From positions 1 through 64,000 of the forward strand of contig NZ_JODS01000039.1 in the NCBI RefSeq assembly GCF_000718025.1: DNA of 64,000 nt, given 5' to 3'. Shown in pieces: positions 8,170 through 16,804 of this stretch. The notes beneath the pieces were generated by a model. That model worked only from the letters and a program-made list of their open reading frames with translations. It did not search any database and had not been told where the DNA came from. The stretch's first letter is position 1. Every line of letters begins with the position of its first letter. The stretch is from Kitasatospora purpeofusca (GTDB lineage: Bacteria > Actinomycetota > Actinomycetes > Streptomycetales > Streptomycetaceae). The translations under genes and the position numbers were made by a program.

Positions 8170-8835
8170 ATGTGCTGGAGTGCCCAGGCGGACCTCGTCG
8201 TCGGCAGCGCCGTGACGGCCGTCGGCGTGCTCTGCCTCGTGCGCGCCCACCGCGCCGGCCGACCCGAACGCCTGCCGCTCGCCGCTCTCCCGCTCGTCCT
8301 CGGGGTGCACCAGCTGATCGAGGCCGCGGTCTGGTCGGGCACCGACGGTGACCTCTCGCCCGCGCCGGCCGCCTGGGCCCGCACAGCCTGGGCGGTGATC
8401 GCTCTACCCCTGCTCCCGCTCCTGGTCCCGATCGGCGTCCGCTGCGCCGCCAGGGTCGACCGCCCACGTCAGCGACTGCTGACCGGGTTCGTGATCCTCG
8501 GCCTCCTCGTCGCCGTGCCCTTGGCCCACACCGTCGCCACCCATCCCGTCGGCGCCACCGCCCATGCCCACACCCTCGACTACCGCCTCGGCGCCCCGTA
8601 CCCCGCCCTCCTTCTCACCGGCTACCTCCTCGCCACCGTGGGCTCGCTCCTCCTCAGCGGTGACCGCCTCCTCCGTCGTCTCGGTCTGCTGACCGGAATC
8701 GGCGCCCTGGTCTGTGCCCTCCTCTGGCAACTCGCCTTCGTCTCCACCTGGTGCGCCCTCGCCGCCCTCGCCTCCGTCCTTCTGCTCCGCTGGACGACCT
8801 CACCACTTCCCGCCGCTCGCCCCCGGACTTCGTAG
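8170..8835 (+). CDS. DUF6629-type membrane protein
   Basis: 221 residues with the characteristic start MCWSAQADLVVGSAVTAVG and LPLVLGVHQLIEAAVW near residues 43-58, then five or six further hydrophobic helices. This is the pattern of an uncharacterised actinobacterial membrane family. GGAGA precedes the ATG by eight bases. It may be co-transcribed with the DMT transporter. No function can be inferred. Confidence 0.75.
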   Translation: MCWSAQADLVVGSAVTAVGVLCLVRAHRAGRPERLPLAALPLVLGVHQLIEAAVWSGTDGDLSPAPAAWARTAWAVIALPLLPLLVPIGVRCAARVDRPRQRLLTGFVILGLLVAVPLAHTVATHPVGATAHAHTLDYRLGAPYPALLLTGYLLATVGSLLLSGDRLLRRLGLLTGIGALVCALLWQLAFVSTWCALAALASVLLLRWTTSPLPAARPRTS

Positions 8836-8965
8836 CCCCGAGTCCGTCATCGCATCCGTCACCGCGTCCGGCGGGCGCCCCGGCCGCCGCGCGGGGGCGT
8901 CCGGCCGCCGTGCGGGTGTCCGGCGGGCAGGTGGCTGCCGCCGCGGCCGCCCGGCCCCGCCGAGG

Positions 8966-10402
8966 TCAGCCGGCTGCCGGGGCCGTCGGGCCCGGCACCT
9001 TCTGCTCCGGGGTGCTGCTCGCGTCCGGGGCCGCCGCCGAGGCGCGACCACGCTTGCGGTCCATCTCCCGCCACTCGGGCCGCAGTCCGGACAGGGCGGT
9101 GGTGGCGACGTACAGACCGCCGCACGCGAGCAGCACCGGTATGAGTCCGACCATGGACACGGCCGCGCCCGCGAGCAGGCCGCCCACCGGGATTCCCGCC
9201 CAGGCGAGCGAGTCGCCCAGCGCATTGACCCGGCCCAGCAGGTGGCGGGGCACCCGTTCGAGCTGGACGGCACCGAGGATCGGATTGAGGAAGCCACCGC
9301 CGAAGCCGCTGACCGCGAAGACCGCGACCACCAGTCCCATCGGCACGTCCACCGCGAGGACGAGGAAGCGTGGGGCGCCGACGAGCAGGAAGCCGACGAA
9401 GAACACCGTCCGGCGCGGCAGGCGATGGGCGACCGCCGCCGCGATCAGGCTGCCGGCCACCGCCGCGATCCCCCAGGCGCTCCCGGTCAGACCGATCGCG
9501 GCCGGGCCGCCGCCCGATTCCCGGGCCCAGACGGGCACCAGCACACTGAGGAACGCCGCGTCCAGGAGGTTGGTCACCGCGACCGTCACGATGACGGTCA
9601 GCAGCAGAGGCTCGCCCCGCAGGAACGCGAATCCCTCCCGGAACATCCGCCAGTAGCCGACCGGCCGGTCCCCGTCGGCGGCGTCGGCCCCGCCTCCCGT
9701 CGGCACGGTCGCCGGTCCGGACGCCCCCGGCACCGCGGCCGAGCGGCCCATCCCCCGGGGAAGCGCGACGGCGATCACGAGCGAGCCGAGTGCGAAGGCG
9801 ACCGCATTGACCGTCAGACCGGCCATCGGGCCGAGCAGGGCGATCAGCCCGCCACCGACCGCCGGACCGATCGTGGTGGCAAGCCGCTCCGTCACCCCGG
9901 AAAGACCGGTGGCCCGCTCCATCGGAATCCGGCCCAGATCGGCCGCCTCGGCGACCATGACCTCCTTGGCCAGGTCCCCCGGGCCGCGGGCGGCGCCGAT
10001 GATGGCGACCATGACCAGCAGGAGCCAGAACGGCAGCAGGCCGAGCGCGTGCAGCAGCGGGACCAGGCCCGCCGCGACGGCGCTCACCGCGTCCGTCGTC
10101 CAGGAGACGACACGCGGACCGATCCGGTCGACCACCGGGCCGGCGAAGGCCTTGACGAGCACATAGGGCGTCAGCTCGACGAACGCGACGACTCCGGTCA
10201 TGGTGGCACTGCCGGTCGTGGCCAGCACGAACCATGGCAGGGCGATCGCCGAGACCCGGGTGCCGGTGAGCGAGACGGCCATCGCCGTCAGCACCCCGAC
10301 CAGAGGCCGGAAGCTGCGCGGCCCGCTGGCCGGACCCTTGGTGGCCGCGGCCGTCGCCCCGGGCGGCGGCACCTGGGCCGGAACCGTGGCGTCGGCGCTC
10401 AT
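8966..10402 (-). CDS. MFS efflux transporter, EntS/MFS_3-like
   Basis: 478 residues with 12 hydrophobic segments. The conserved loop motif after helix 2 reads AGPVVDRIGPR. Substrates of such carriers include macrolides, siderophores and other secondary metabolites. Its ATG overlaps the stop of the ArsR-type regulator gene (ATGA, four bases), so the two are translationally coupled and under the operator at 11034-11082. Expression should rise when the regulator releases DNA. The last 70 residues are Ala/Pro-rich. Confidence 0.85.
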   Translation of the reverse strand: MSADATVPAQVPPPGATAAATKGPASGPRSFRPLVGVLTAMAVSLTGTRVSAIALPWFVLATTGSATMTGVVAFVELTPYVLVKAFAGPVVDRIGPRVVSWTTDAVSAVAAGLVPLLHALGLLPFWLLLVMVAIIGAARGPGDLAKEVMVAEAADLGRIPMERATGLSGVTERLATTIGPAVGGGLIALLGPMAGLTVNAVAFALGSLVIAVALPRGMGRSAAVPGASGPATVPTGGGADAADGDRPVGYWRMFREGFAFLRGEPLLLTVIVTVAVTNLLDAAFLSVLVPVWARESGGGPAAIGLTGSAWGIAAVAGSLIAAAVAHRLPRRTVFFVGFLLVGAPRFLVLAVDVPMGLVVAVFAVSGFGGGFLNPILGAVQLERVPRHLLGRVNALGDSLAWAGIPVGGLLAGAAVSMVGLIPVLLACGGLYVATTALSGLRPEWREMDRKRGRASAAAPDASSTPEQKVPGPTAPAAG

Positions 10403-11019
10403 GACCGGTCCTCCGGCACGTCGTCGTCAGCGGCCTGCGGCTCGGGAAGCACCTGGACGATCACGGCCACCCGGTCCGTGCCCTCGGGGGTGGGACCCCC
10501 CGGGTCGATGCGGCGGTAGCGGGCGACCACCTCCGACATTTCTCGGGCCAGGGTCCGGGCCTCCTCCGGGGTCAGTTGGAGCACCATGTCACTGAGGTCC
10601 ATCGCCTGTCGCCACTCGGGCGTCATCGTCTCGTAGGCGTTGAGCGCCGTCTGTGCCGTGAGGGTGTGGGCCGTGACGATCGACCGCAGATAGCCGAGCG
10701 CCGCCTCCGGATCGTCCCCGCTGTCCGTCCACCAGCTGGTCTGGTGGACCGCCTTCCACCAGCGGTCCCGGGCATTGCCGCGCTCGGTGTCCTCGGCGAC
10801 GAATCCGGACGCCGCGAGCTGGCGGAGGTGGTAGCTGGTCGCTCCCGAGTTCAGCCCCAACTGCTCGGCCAGCTTGGTGGCGGTGGACGGGCCGTTCTTC
10901 CGGAGCAGCCCGATCAGCTGCACCCGCACCGGATGGGCCAGGGCCCGCAGGCCCTTGGCATCGATCACGACATCGGTCTGCGGGTCCGGACTGTGCAACC
11001 ACCTGCGGTCATCGGTCAT
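10399..11019 (-). CDS. ArsR-like winged-helix regulator of the adjacent MFS gene
   Basis: 206 residues. The N-terminal wHTH (residues about 20-95) includes LRALAHPVRVQLIGLLRKNG and LNSGATSYHLRQLAASGFV, typical of ArsR/SmtB-type repressors that sense non-metal ligands; no metal-binding CxC motif is seen. The C-terminal half, with LTPEEARTLAREMSEVV, is helical and probably forms the effector or dimer domain. ATG at 11019 is chosen because a promoter -10 ends six bases before it, implying a leaderless message; the upstream in-frame start at 11040 lies inside the palindrome. Together with the MFS gene it forms an autoregulated efflux operon (inference). Confidence 0.85.
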   Translation of the reverse strand: MTDDRRWLHSPDPQTDVVIDAKGLRALAHPVRVQLIGLLRKNGPSTATKLAEQLGLNSGATSYHLRQLAASGFVAEDTERGNARDRWWKAVHQTSWWTDSGDDPEAALGYLRSIVTAHTLTAQTALNAYETMTPEWRQAMDLSDMVLQLTPEEARTLAREMSEVVARYRRIDPGGPTPEGTDRVAVIVQVLPEPQAADDDVPEDRS

Positions 11020-11025
11020 GGCAAC

Positions 11026-11054
11026 ACAGTAGAACCGCAAAGTGTTCTTCGCAA
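11026..11054 (-). promoter_or_regulatory. Promoter of the ArsR-MFS operon
   Basis: Read on the minus strand: -35 TTGCGA at 11049-11054, a 17-bp spacer and -10 TACTGT at 11026-11031. The expected start point falls on the A of the ATG at 11019, so translation is probably leaderless. The -35 and spacer are inside the large operator palindrome, consistent with repression by steric block. Confidence 0.65.
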
Positions 11055-11082
11055 AGGTTTTTTGCGAAGAACCCTTTGCGGT
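11034..11082. promoter_or_regulatory. 22-bp inverted repeat operator upstream of the ArsR gene
   Basis: Left arm 11034-11055 and right arm 11061-11082 are inverted copies with a single mismatch, separated by five bases. Each arm itself contains two CGCAAAG elements, so up to four half-sites are present. The inner part TTCTTCGCAAA/TTTGCGAAGAA is perfect. Its position over the promoter makes it the likely binding site of the product of 10399-11019. Confidence 0.75.
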
Positions 11083-11146
11083 TTCGAACAGGGGCCGCGC
11101 ACCGCCGCAGGACCGGCCCGCGCCGACCGGGGAGCGGGCCGCCGTC

Positions 11147-12148
11147 TCAGTCCCGCGCGACAGCCAGCACCAGGACCACGGTGAGCCCGCCGCCCGCCGT
11201 CTGCTCCACCCTCAGCCGGCCCCCGGCCGCGCGCACCAGCGCCGAGATCGACGGCCCGACCGGTTCCTGTCCGCCCGCCCCCCGCCGGGGAGCGGTCGCA
11301 TCCCCCGCGCCCTCCACGGCCCAACCGCTCCCGCCACCACTGCCGGGACCGCCGAACCCGCCACCCGGTGCCCAGCCGGCGCCCGGGATTCCCGGCTCGC
11401 CGTACATCCCGGCCAGCAGCCACTGACGGGCCTCCGGCGGCTCCGACGCCCCCCGGTCCACCACCCTCAGCTCGACCCGGGCGGGCTCGGCAGTCCACGC
11501 CTCCGACCCGCCGAACGCTCCCCCGGTGAACGCCCCCTTGCCGAGCACTCCCCTGCCGAGGGAGCCCTTCCCGGAAGCCCCCCGGCCGAACACCCCTCCC
11601 GGCCCCGCCCCGCCCCGAGCACCCAGCAGGCCGTCGGGACCGGGCAGCGGATCGGCCCGGACCAGCACCCGGGCCCCCGCCGGACTGCGCCGGATCGCGT
11701 GATCGACCAGCCCGGCCAGGGCCGCCTCCAGCCGCGGGGAGTCCGCGATCACGACCGGAAGCCCCACCGGAAGCCGAACCGCCACCGTGGCTCCCCGGCC
11801 ACCACCCCGCAGTACCCGTCCGACCACCTCGGCCACCTGCACGTGCCTCGCGTCCGGCACACAGCCGGCGGCCCGGTCGATCCAGCGCAACCGCTCCAGT
11901 TCGGGCCGCGACAACAGCTGCGGTCCGGCCATGCCGCCGACCGCGGACCGGCCCGAACTCCCGGCACCCACCGGCCCGATCGGCGCGGCGAGCATCACGC
12001 CGTGCCGGTCCGGCTCCGGCCGGCCACCCCCGCCCACGCCCTTGAGCAACCGCGCGCCCGCCAGCGCCCCGGACCGCCCGAGCGGGCCGAGCCCGCCCAG
12101 CGCCCGGGCACCCGACGCGACGTAGCCCCAGAGCTTCCCGCCTGCCAT
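11147..12148 (-). CDS. HATPase-like protein with degenerate ATP site and Gly-rich insert
   Basis: About 333 residues. The region IADSPRLEAALAGLVDHA matches the N-box of histidine-kinase ATPase domains but the catalytic Asn is replaced (LVDHAIR rather than N-A-x-R/K), and the D-x-G box is reduced to VVDRGAS. The end GGRLRVEQTAGGGLTVVLVL resembles the last strand of such domains. Between them is an insert rich in Gly-Lys-Gly units (GRGASGKGSLGRGVLGKGAF) encoded by imperfect 15-bp repeats. There is no phospho-acceptor His domain. It may be a pseudokinase or binding module. ATG at 12148 is preferred; the frame continues upstream without protein-like content. Confidence 0.5.
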   Translation of the reverse strand: MAGGKLWGYVASGARALGGLGPLGRSGALAGARLLKGVGGGGRPEPDRHGVMLAAPIGPVGAGSSGRSAVGGMAGPQLLSRPELERLRWIDRAAGCVPDARHVQVAEVVGRVLRGGGRGATVAVRLPVGLPVVIADSPRLEAALAGLVDHAIRRSPAGARVLVRADPLPGPDGLLGARGGAGPGGVFGRGASGKGSLGRGVLGKGAFTGGAFGGSEAWTAEPARVELRVVDRGASEPPEARQWLLAGMYGEPGIPGAGWAPGGGFGGPGSGGGSGWAVEGAGDATAPRRGAGGQEPVGPSISALVRAAGGRLRVEQTAGGGLTVVLVLAVARD

Positions 12149-12487
12149 CGTCCTGCCCTTCGTCCATCGCGGACCCGATCCGCCACCCCATGACGGACCG
12201 GTGCGGGCCGATTCCCCGGCCCTGCGCCAAGCCTGCGCCCCCGCCGCCCGGGTGACAATCCGGCCCCGGTGCCACACCAGCCGCTGCTACCCCGCCGACC
12301 AGCGGGGCCGCCCTCCGGCAACCGGCGGGAGCACCACACCGGCGCGCGTCGGTCCGTACGCGCCCCCTTCCCTGCCACCGACCCCTCTTCGGGCGCCGGC
12401 CGCGACTCTCCCCCGCGCTTCTCCCGCGCCCGCCGGCCGGGCTCGCGGCACCCGGCCCGATCCGGCCGGCGAACCTAGACTGACCCC
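12149..12487. other. Divergent intergenic region, HATPase-like gene / polX
   Basis: A 339-bp gap of uniformly high GC. No promoter consensus, dyad or small gene stood out by eye; reading frames crossing it are Pro/Arg-rich shadows. Confidence 0.45.
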
Positions 12488-14218
12488 ATGGCCCGGCTCA
12501 ACGACAAAGTCAGGGAGCTGCTGCAGGAGTACGCCGACCTGATCTCGATCACCGGCGGCGACGCCTTCCGCGCCCGCGCCTACGAGAAGGCCGCCCGAGC
12601 GGTCGGCGGCCACCCCGCGGACATCGACGGCCTCGACGTGAAGGGGCTCCAGCAGATCCCCGGGGTCGGCAGGTCCACCGCCGAGAAGATCGCCGAGTAC
12701 CTCGCCGGCGGGCGGATCGAGGCACTGGAGACGCTCCGGGCCGAGATCCCCTCCGGGGTGCGCGCCATGATGTCCGTCCCCGGCGTGGGACCGAAGCGCG
12801 CGCTCGCGCTCTACCGTGACCTCGGCATCGCCTCCGTCGACGAACTCGCCGAGGCGATCCGCGCCGACCGGCTGAGCGACGTCCCCGGCCTGGGCGAACG
12901 CAGCGGCGAGAAGATCCTGCACGGCATCGAACTGATCCGGCAGTCCGGCGGCCGGACGCTGCTGGACTCCGCCACGGCGCTGGCCGACCGGATCGTCGCG
13001 GCACTGGCAGCCGTGCCGGGGTGCACCCGCTGCGCGTACGCGGGCTCGCTGCGCCGGATGCGCGAGACGGTCGGCGACATCGACATCCTGGCCACCGCCG
13101 AGGATTCCGCGCCCCTGATGGCCGCGCTCACGGCGCTCCCCTACACGGCCGAGGTGATCGGCACCGGGCCGACCAAGACGTCGATCCGCACCACGGACGG
13201 GATCCAGATCGACCTGCGGGTCGTCCCGGAGGAGGACTGGGGCGCGGCCCTGGTCTACTTCACCGGTTCGAAGGCGCACAACATCAAGCTCCGGACGATG
13301 GCGGTCCGGGCGGGCCTGAAGCTCTCCGAGTACGGGCTGTTCGACGCCGAGAGCGGCGAGAAGATCGTGTCGGCCGACGAGGACGAGGTGTACGCCGCGC
13401 TCGGCCTGCCCTGGGTCGCGCCGCCGTTGCGCGAGGACCGGGGTGAGATCGAGGCAGCCCTGCGCGACGAGCTGCCGGAGCTGGTGACCGAGGCGGACCT
13501 CCGCGGCGACCTGCACACCCACACCGATCTCACCGACGGGCTGGCCACCCTGGAGGAGATGATCGACACCGCCGCCGCGCGCGGCTACGCGTACTACGCG
13601 GTCACCGACCACGCCCCCGACCTGGTGATGCAGCGGATGACGGACGAGAAGATGCTCGCCCAGCGTGAGCAGCTGCGCGAACTGGCCGGGCGGCACCGGC
13701 GGATGCGGCTGCTGCACGGCACCGAGTTGAACATCGGACCGGACGGCACCGTCGACTGGCCGGCCGAGTTCCTGTCCGGTTTCGATGTCTGCGTGGCGTC
13801 CGTGCACTCCCACTTCGGCGCGGACCGGGACGCCCAGACGCGTCGGCTGATCCGCGCCTGCGAGAACCCGCACGTGCACATCATCGGCCACCTCACCACC
13901 CGCCGGATCGGCCGGCGCGGGCCGATCGACGTCGACCTGGACGCCGTCTTCGCCGCTGCCGCCCGGACCGGGACCGCGATCGAGATCAACAGCTCGCCCC
14001 AGCGCCTCGACCTGCGGGACGAGGACGTGCTCCGGGCCAAGCGCCACGGCGTGAAGTTCTCGATCGACAGCGACGCCCACGCCACCCCCCACCTCGCCTA
14101 CCCCAGGTACGGGATCGGCACCGCCCAACGCGCGTGGCTCACCGCCGAGGACGTGATCAACACCTGGCCGTGGCAACGCCTCAAGCGGTTCCTCCGCAAG
14201 GACGCGCTCCGTACCTGA
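12488..14218 (+). CDS. polX: DNA polymerase X with PHP exonuclease domain (PolX)
   Basis: 576 residues, the usual size for bacterial PolX. Order: helix-hairpin-helix region (LQQIPGVGRSTAEKIAEYL and MSVPGVGPKRALALYRDLG, about residues 55-120), nucleotidyltransferase palm with GSLRRMRETVGDIDIL (DxD near residues 197-199), a second palm Asp in GIQIDLRVV, then a PHP domain beginning DLHTHTDLTDG (about residue 341) with GTELNIGPDG and FSIDSDAHA. The enzyme fills short gaps and has a manganese-dependent 3'-5' exonuclease from the PHP module; it acts in base-excision or end repair. All metal-binding His/Asp motifs I can check are present. It is a single gene, convergent with the response-regulator gene. 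Confidence 0.95.
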   Translation: MARLNDKVRELLQEYADLISITGGDAFRARAYEKAARAVGGHPADIDGLDVKGLQQIPGVGRSTAEKIAEYLAGGRIEALETLRAEIPSGVRAMMSVPGVGPKRALALYRDLGIASVDELAEAIRADRLSDVPGLGERSGEKILHGIELIRQSGGRTLLDSATALADRIVAALAAVPGCTRCAYAGSLRRMRETVGDIDILATAEDSAPLMAALTALPYTAEVIGTGPTKTSIRTTDGIQIDLRVVPEEDWGAALVYFTGSKAHNIKLRTMAVRAGLKLSEYGLFDAESGEKIVSADEDEVYAALGLPWVAPPLREDRGEIEAALRDELPELVTEADLRGDLHTHTDLTDGLATLEEMIDTAAARGYAYYAVTDHAPDLVMQRMTDEKMLAQREQLRELAGRHRRMRLLHGTELNIGPDGTVDWPAEFLSGFDVCVASVHSHFGADRDAQTRRLIRACENPHVHIIGHLTTRRIGRRGPIDVDLDAVFAAAARTGTAIEINSSPQRLDLRDEDVLRAKRHGVKFSIDSDAHATPHLAYPRYGIGTAQRAWLTAEDVINTWPWQRLKRFLRKDALRT

Positions 14219-14480
14219 GTGTCCGATCCGGGGTGGTGCGACCAGGGTCAGAAAATTGTCCGATTTGTGGGAATTTTTTCCGGATACCCCTGGTGCGGCG
14301 GTCACCCGAGGCGCATCATGGTGATGGACCTGCGAGGTAGCCGCGGAGGTTCGACCGCAGGAGGCAGTGGCGACAGATCGAGACGGATCAGGGTCTGCCG
14401 CTGGTACCTCGGTCGACGATCGAACTAGTTGGCCGGAGGACGGGACGTCCGGAGGCCACCCCCACCTCGCAGGTTCCCCA
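14219..14480. other. Intergenic region with a low-GC island
   Basis: Part of a 332-bp convergent gap. At about 14250-14285 an AT-rich patch (runs AAAATT and AATTTTTT) contrasts with the surrounding GC-rich DNA. Nested inverted elements ACCAGGG/CCCTGGT and AAAATT/AATTTT flank it. No supported gene; a 69-codon frame starting at 14219 has no ribosome binding site or coding-like codon use. Confidence 0.5.
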
Positions 14481-14510
14481 TGTCCGGCCGAACCCCTCAC
14501 CGGCCGGACA
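14481..14510. terminator. Hairpin terminator between polX and the response regulator
   Basis: Perfect 10-bp stem TGTCCGGCCG / CGGCCGGACA with a 10-base loop, 40 bp after the stop of the minus-strand response-regulator gene and 260 bp after polX. It can serve either strand. Confidence 0.65.
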
Positions 14511-14550
14511 TCCCACGTCGACCCGCCGGTGCCCCGGCGCCGGTTCCGCG

Positions 14551-15234
14551 CTACGACGCGGTCGGCACCGCATACCCCATCTCCCACGCGTGCACGGCGA
14601 TGCCCACCCGGTTCTGCACGCCCAGCTTGCGCTGGATGCTCGCCACGTGCGTCTTCACCGTGCCGGGGGAGATGAAGAGTTCGGCGGCGATGTCGGCATT
14701 GGTCCGACCGGCGGCCACCTGGCCGGCGATCTCCACCTCTCGTTCGGTCAACGGCGCCGCGGGAGCCGATCGGCGGTCCACCCTCCGGGGTGCGGTCACA
14801 TGCTGGAGCAACCGCACGGTGACCGCCGGGCTGATCAGGCTCTCCCCTCCTGCCGCCGCCCGGACCGCCTCGGCGAGCAGGGCGGGACCGGACCGCTTCA
14901 GCAGGAATCCGGAAGCCCCGTGCCTCAGCGCCGGATAGACGTACTCGTCCAGGTCGAAGGTGGTCAGCACCACCACGCGCACGGGCGTGACCGCCCCCGG
15001 ACCGGCCAGGCGCCTGGTGAGCTCCAGACCGTCCATCCTGGGCATCCGGATGTCCACGAGCGCGACGTCCGGGCGCAGCTCCGCCGCGAGTTCGAGCGCG
15101 GCGACCCCGTCGGCCGCCTCACCGACCACGGTGATGTCGTCCTGGGCCTCCAGGATCCGCCGCACGCTCCGGCGGACGGCTTCCTGGTCGTCCGCGATCA
15201 GGGTACGGATGGGATCCGGATTCGGACTCGTCAC
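14551..15234 (-). CDS. LuxR-type (NarL family) response regulator
   Basis: 227 residues. Receiver domain: acidic pair in LIADDQEAV, phospho-acceptor Asp61 in VALVDIRMPRMDG, Thr in VVLTTFD and Lys in FLLKRSG. C-terminal HTH_LuxR: LTEREVEIAGQVAAGRTNADIAAELFIS with FISPGTVKTHVASIQRKLG. GTG at 15234 is chosen because the receiver fold begins about ten residues later; the open frame to 15390 encodes Pro-rich, non-conserved sequence. Its partner is the histidine kinase immediately upstream, whose frame overlaps this gene by 116 bp. The target regulon cannot be inferred. Confidence 0.9.
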   Translation of the reverse strand: MTSPNPDPIRTLIADDQEAVRRSVRRILEAQDDITVVGEAADGVAALELAAELRPDVALVDIRMPRMDGLELTRRLAGPGAVTPVRVVVLTTFDLDEYVYPALRHGASGFLLKRSGPALLAEAVRAAAGGESLISPAVTVRLLQHVTAPRRVDRRSAPAAPLTEREVEIAGQVAAGRTNADIAAELFISPGTVKTHVASIQRKLGVQNRVGIAVHAWEMGYAVPTAS

Positions 15235-16804
15235 GCACGGAAGTCTCGCACGGCCGGACTCGGTCGGGCGCGGCCCCCTTGTCGGCCTGACGGTCGGTCG
15301 CGGTGGGACCGGTGGGGACCGGGGTGGATGCGGCAGCCATGGCAGGCCCTTCTTCTGACGCGGGGTACGGTCGATCACGACTACGAGCATCGCCGCTCAC
15401 CGAGCCGTTGCCATCTGCCGATCGGCATACTTCTGCGGCCGATTTCGCTCCGCACCCCTGCCGTTCGGCCTGGTGGACCGGCAGTTCGCAGCTCGTCCGC
15501 CAGCCCGTCGGACGCAGCGGCGCGGGCTCCAGCGGTCCTGCCTCCAGCGTTCCGCCGTGGCGGGCGAGGCGTTCGGCGAGCGCCGGCAGACCGGTCCCGC
15601 CGTTGTCCCGGAGGCGGCGCAGCCCACGGATGCCGCCCGGCACCCTGCCGTCGTTGCTCACCGACACCCGTACCACCGCGACCGTTCCGTCCGCGGCCGC
15701 ACGGGCCTCCACCCGGACCAACGCCTCCGCGGCACCCGGAGCGTGCCTTCGCACATTCGTCAGCGCCTCCAGCACGACCGCGTACGCGGCGCCCTCCGCC
15801 TCCGCAGACAGCAGCCCCGTGACCTCCCGCGCCGCCTCGAGCCGGGCCCGGGTGGGACCGGTCCGGTCGAAACGGCCCACCAGCTCCGGCAGATCGGCCA
15901 GCCCGTACACCCGGGTCGCGCCGGTCGCGCCTGGCGGGTCTGCCCCGCCGTCCCCGCCGCCGTCCCCACTGCCCTCGCCGCCTTCGTGCGGTTCCCGCAG
16001 CGCCCCCACCATCGCGTCCATCGAGTCCAGCGCGCGCAGCCCCGCCTCCTCCAGCCGTCGCAGCAGCGCCGACGTCTCCTCCGCTCCATGATCGCCCGGC
16101 AGTTGACCGGCCTGGGCCTCCAGCACGATGCCGGTGATCTCGTGCGCCACGAAGTCGTGCAACCCACGCGCCACCTCCAGACGCTGTTCGCGCCGCGCCT
16201 TCGCCACCGCGCGCTCGCGCCGCGCGTCCAGCACTCGCAGATACACACTCGCGCCGACCACAGCCGCCAGCGGCACCCCCGAGGTCAGGACGGCCAGCAC
16301 GGAGGCGGTCCCACCACCGTTCGGGGTCCGGACGGTGAAACGCAGGGGCACAGCCACCACCGCCGTGGCCACCAGGGCACCCACCGGCCCGGCCCACCGC
16401 CCCCGGGCCCGCCGGACCACCCGGCCCGCCAACATCAGCAGGGCCGCCCACTCGAACGGCAGCCAGAAGGCCGGCAGTCGGTACGGGCCGGGGTAGACCA
16501 GGTCGAGCAGCAGCGAGGCCGCGGCCATCCAGCCCACCGCACCGGCGAGCGTCACCCGCCCTCGCGGCCACGGCACCGCGGCCACCAACACCGCCACCGC
16601 GGCCATGGCGGCCAACAGAAGCGCGGCGGCACGCTGGCCCGGATGCGCCAGCAGGACGGGCGCGAGCACGAACAGCGCGGCCACCACCCCCACCGGCCCT
16701 CGGAGCGCCGTGCGACGACTCGCACCGCGGCGGGACGCGGGAACGGCTCTGGCGGGAGCGGTGGACCGGCCGTGGGCCGCGTCCACCGAGGAATCGGCGG
16801 GCAT
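15119..16804 (-). CDS. HisKA_3-type sensor histidine kinase with out-of-frame C-terminal extension
   Basis: 561 residues. Residues about 25-180 hold five or six membrane helices, followed by the dimerisation motif EVARGLHDFVAHEITGIVLE (phospho-His in LHD) and an ATPase domain with VLEALTNVRRHAP (N-box) and GGTGLPALAERL (G-box). The normal end of such kinases, RTSCELPV, lies near 15476. The frame then continues for about 118 residues of Pro/Ser/Arg-rich, non-conserved sequence and stops 116 bp inside the response-regulator gene in a different frame. This looks like loss of the original stop codon or a small frameshift. ATG at 16804 precedes the first helix. Confidence 0.85.
   Translation of the reverse strand: MPADSSVDAAHGRSTAPARAVPASRRGASRRTALRGPVGVVAALFVLAPVLLAHPGQRAAALLLAAMAAVAVLVAAVPWPRGRVTLAGAVGWMAAASLLLDLVYPGPYRLPAFWLPFEWAALLMLAGRVVRRARGRWAGPVGALVATAVVAVPLRFTVRTPNGGGTASVLAVLTSGVPLAAVVGASVYLRVLDARRERAVAKARREQRLEVARGLHDFVAHEITGIVLEAQAGQLPGDHGAEETSALLRRLEEAGLRALDSMDAMVGALREPHEGGEGSGDGGGDGGADPPGATGATRVYGLADLPELVGRFDRTGPTRARLEAAREVTGLLSAEAEGAAYAVVLEALTNVRRHAPGAAEALVRVEARAAADGTVAVVRVSVSNDGRVPGGIRGLRRLRDNGGTGLPALAERLARHGGTLEAGPLEPAPLRPTGWRTSCELPVHQAERQGCGAKSAAEVCRSADGNGSVSGDARSRDRPYPASEEGPAMAAASTPVPTGPTATDRQADKGAAPDRVRPCETSVRDESESGSHPYPDRGRPGSRPPERAADPGGPGRHHRGR

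Noticed and set aside
8836..8965. Possible small gene between DUF6629 and the MFS gene
   Set aside because: Only simple GC-rich repeats; no frame with start, ribosome binding site and coding-like codon use.
14219..14428. 69-codon frame after polX
   Set aside because: It begins at the base after the polX stop, lacks a ribosome binding site and has poor GC3; the region looks intergenic.
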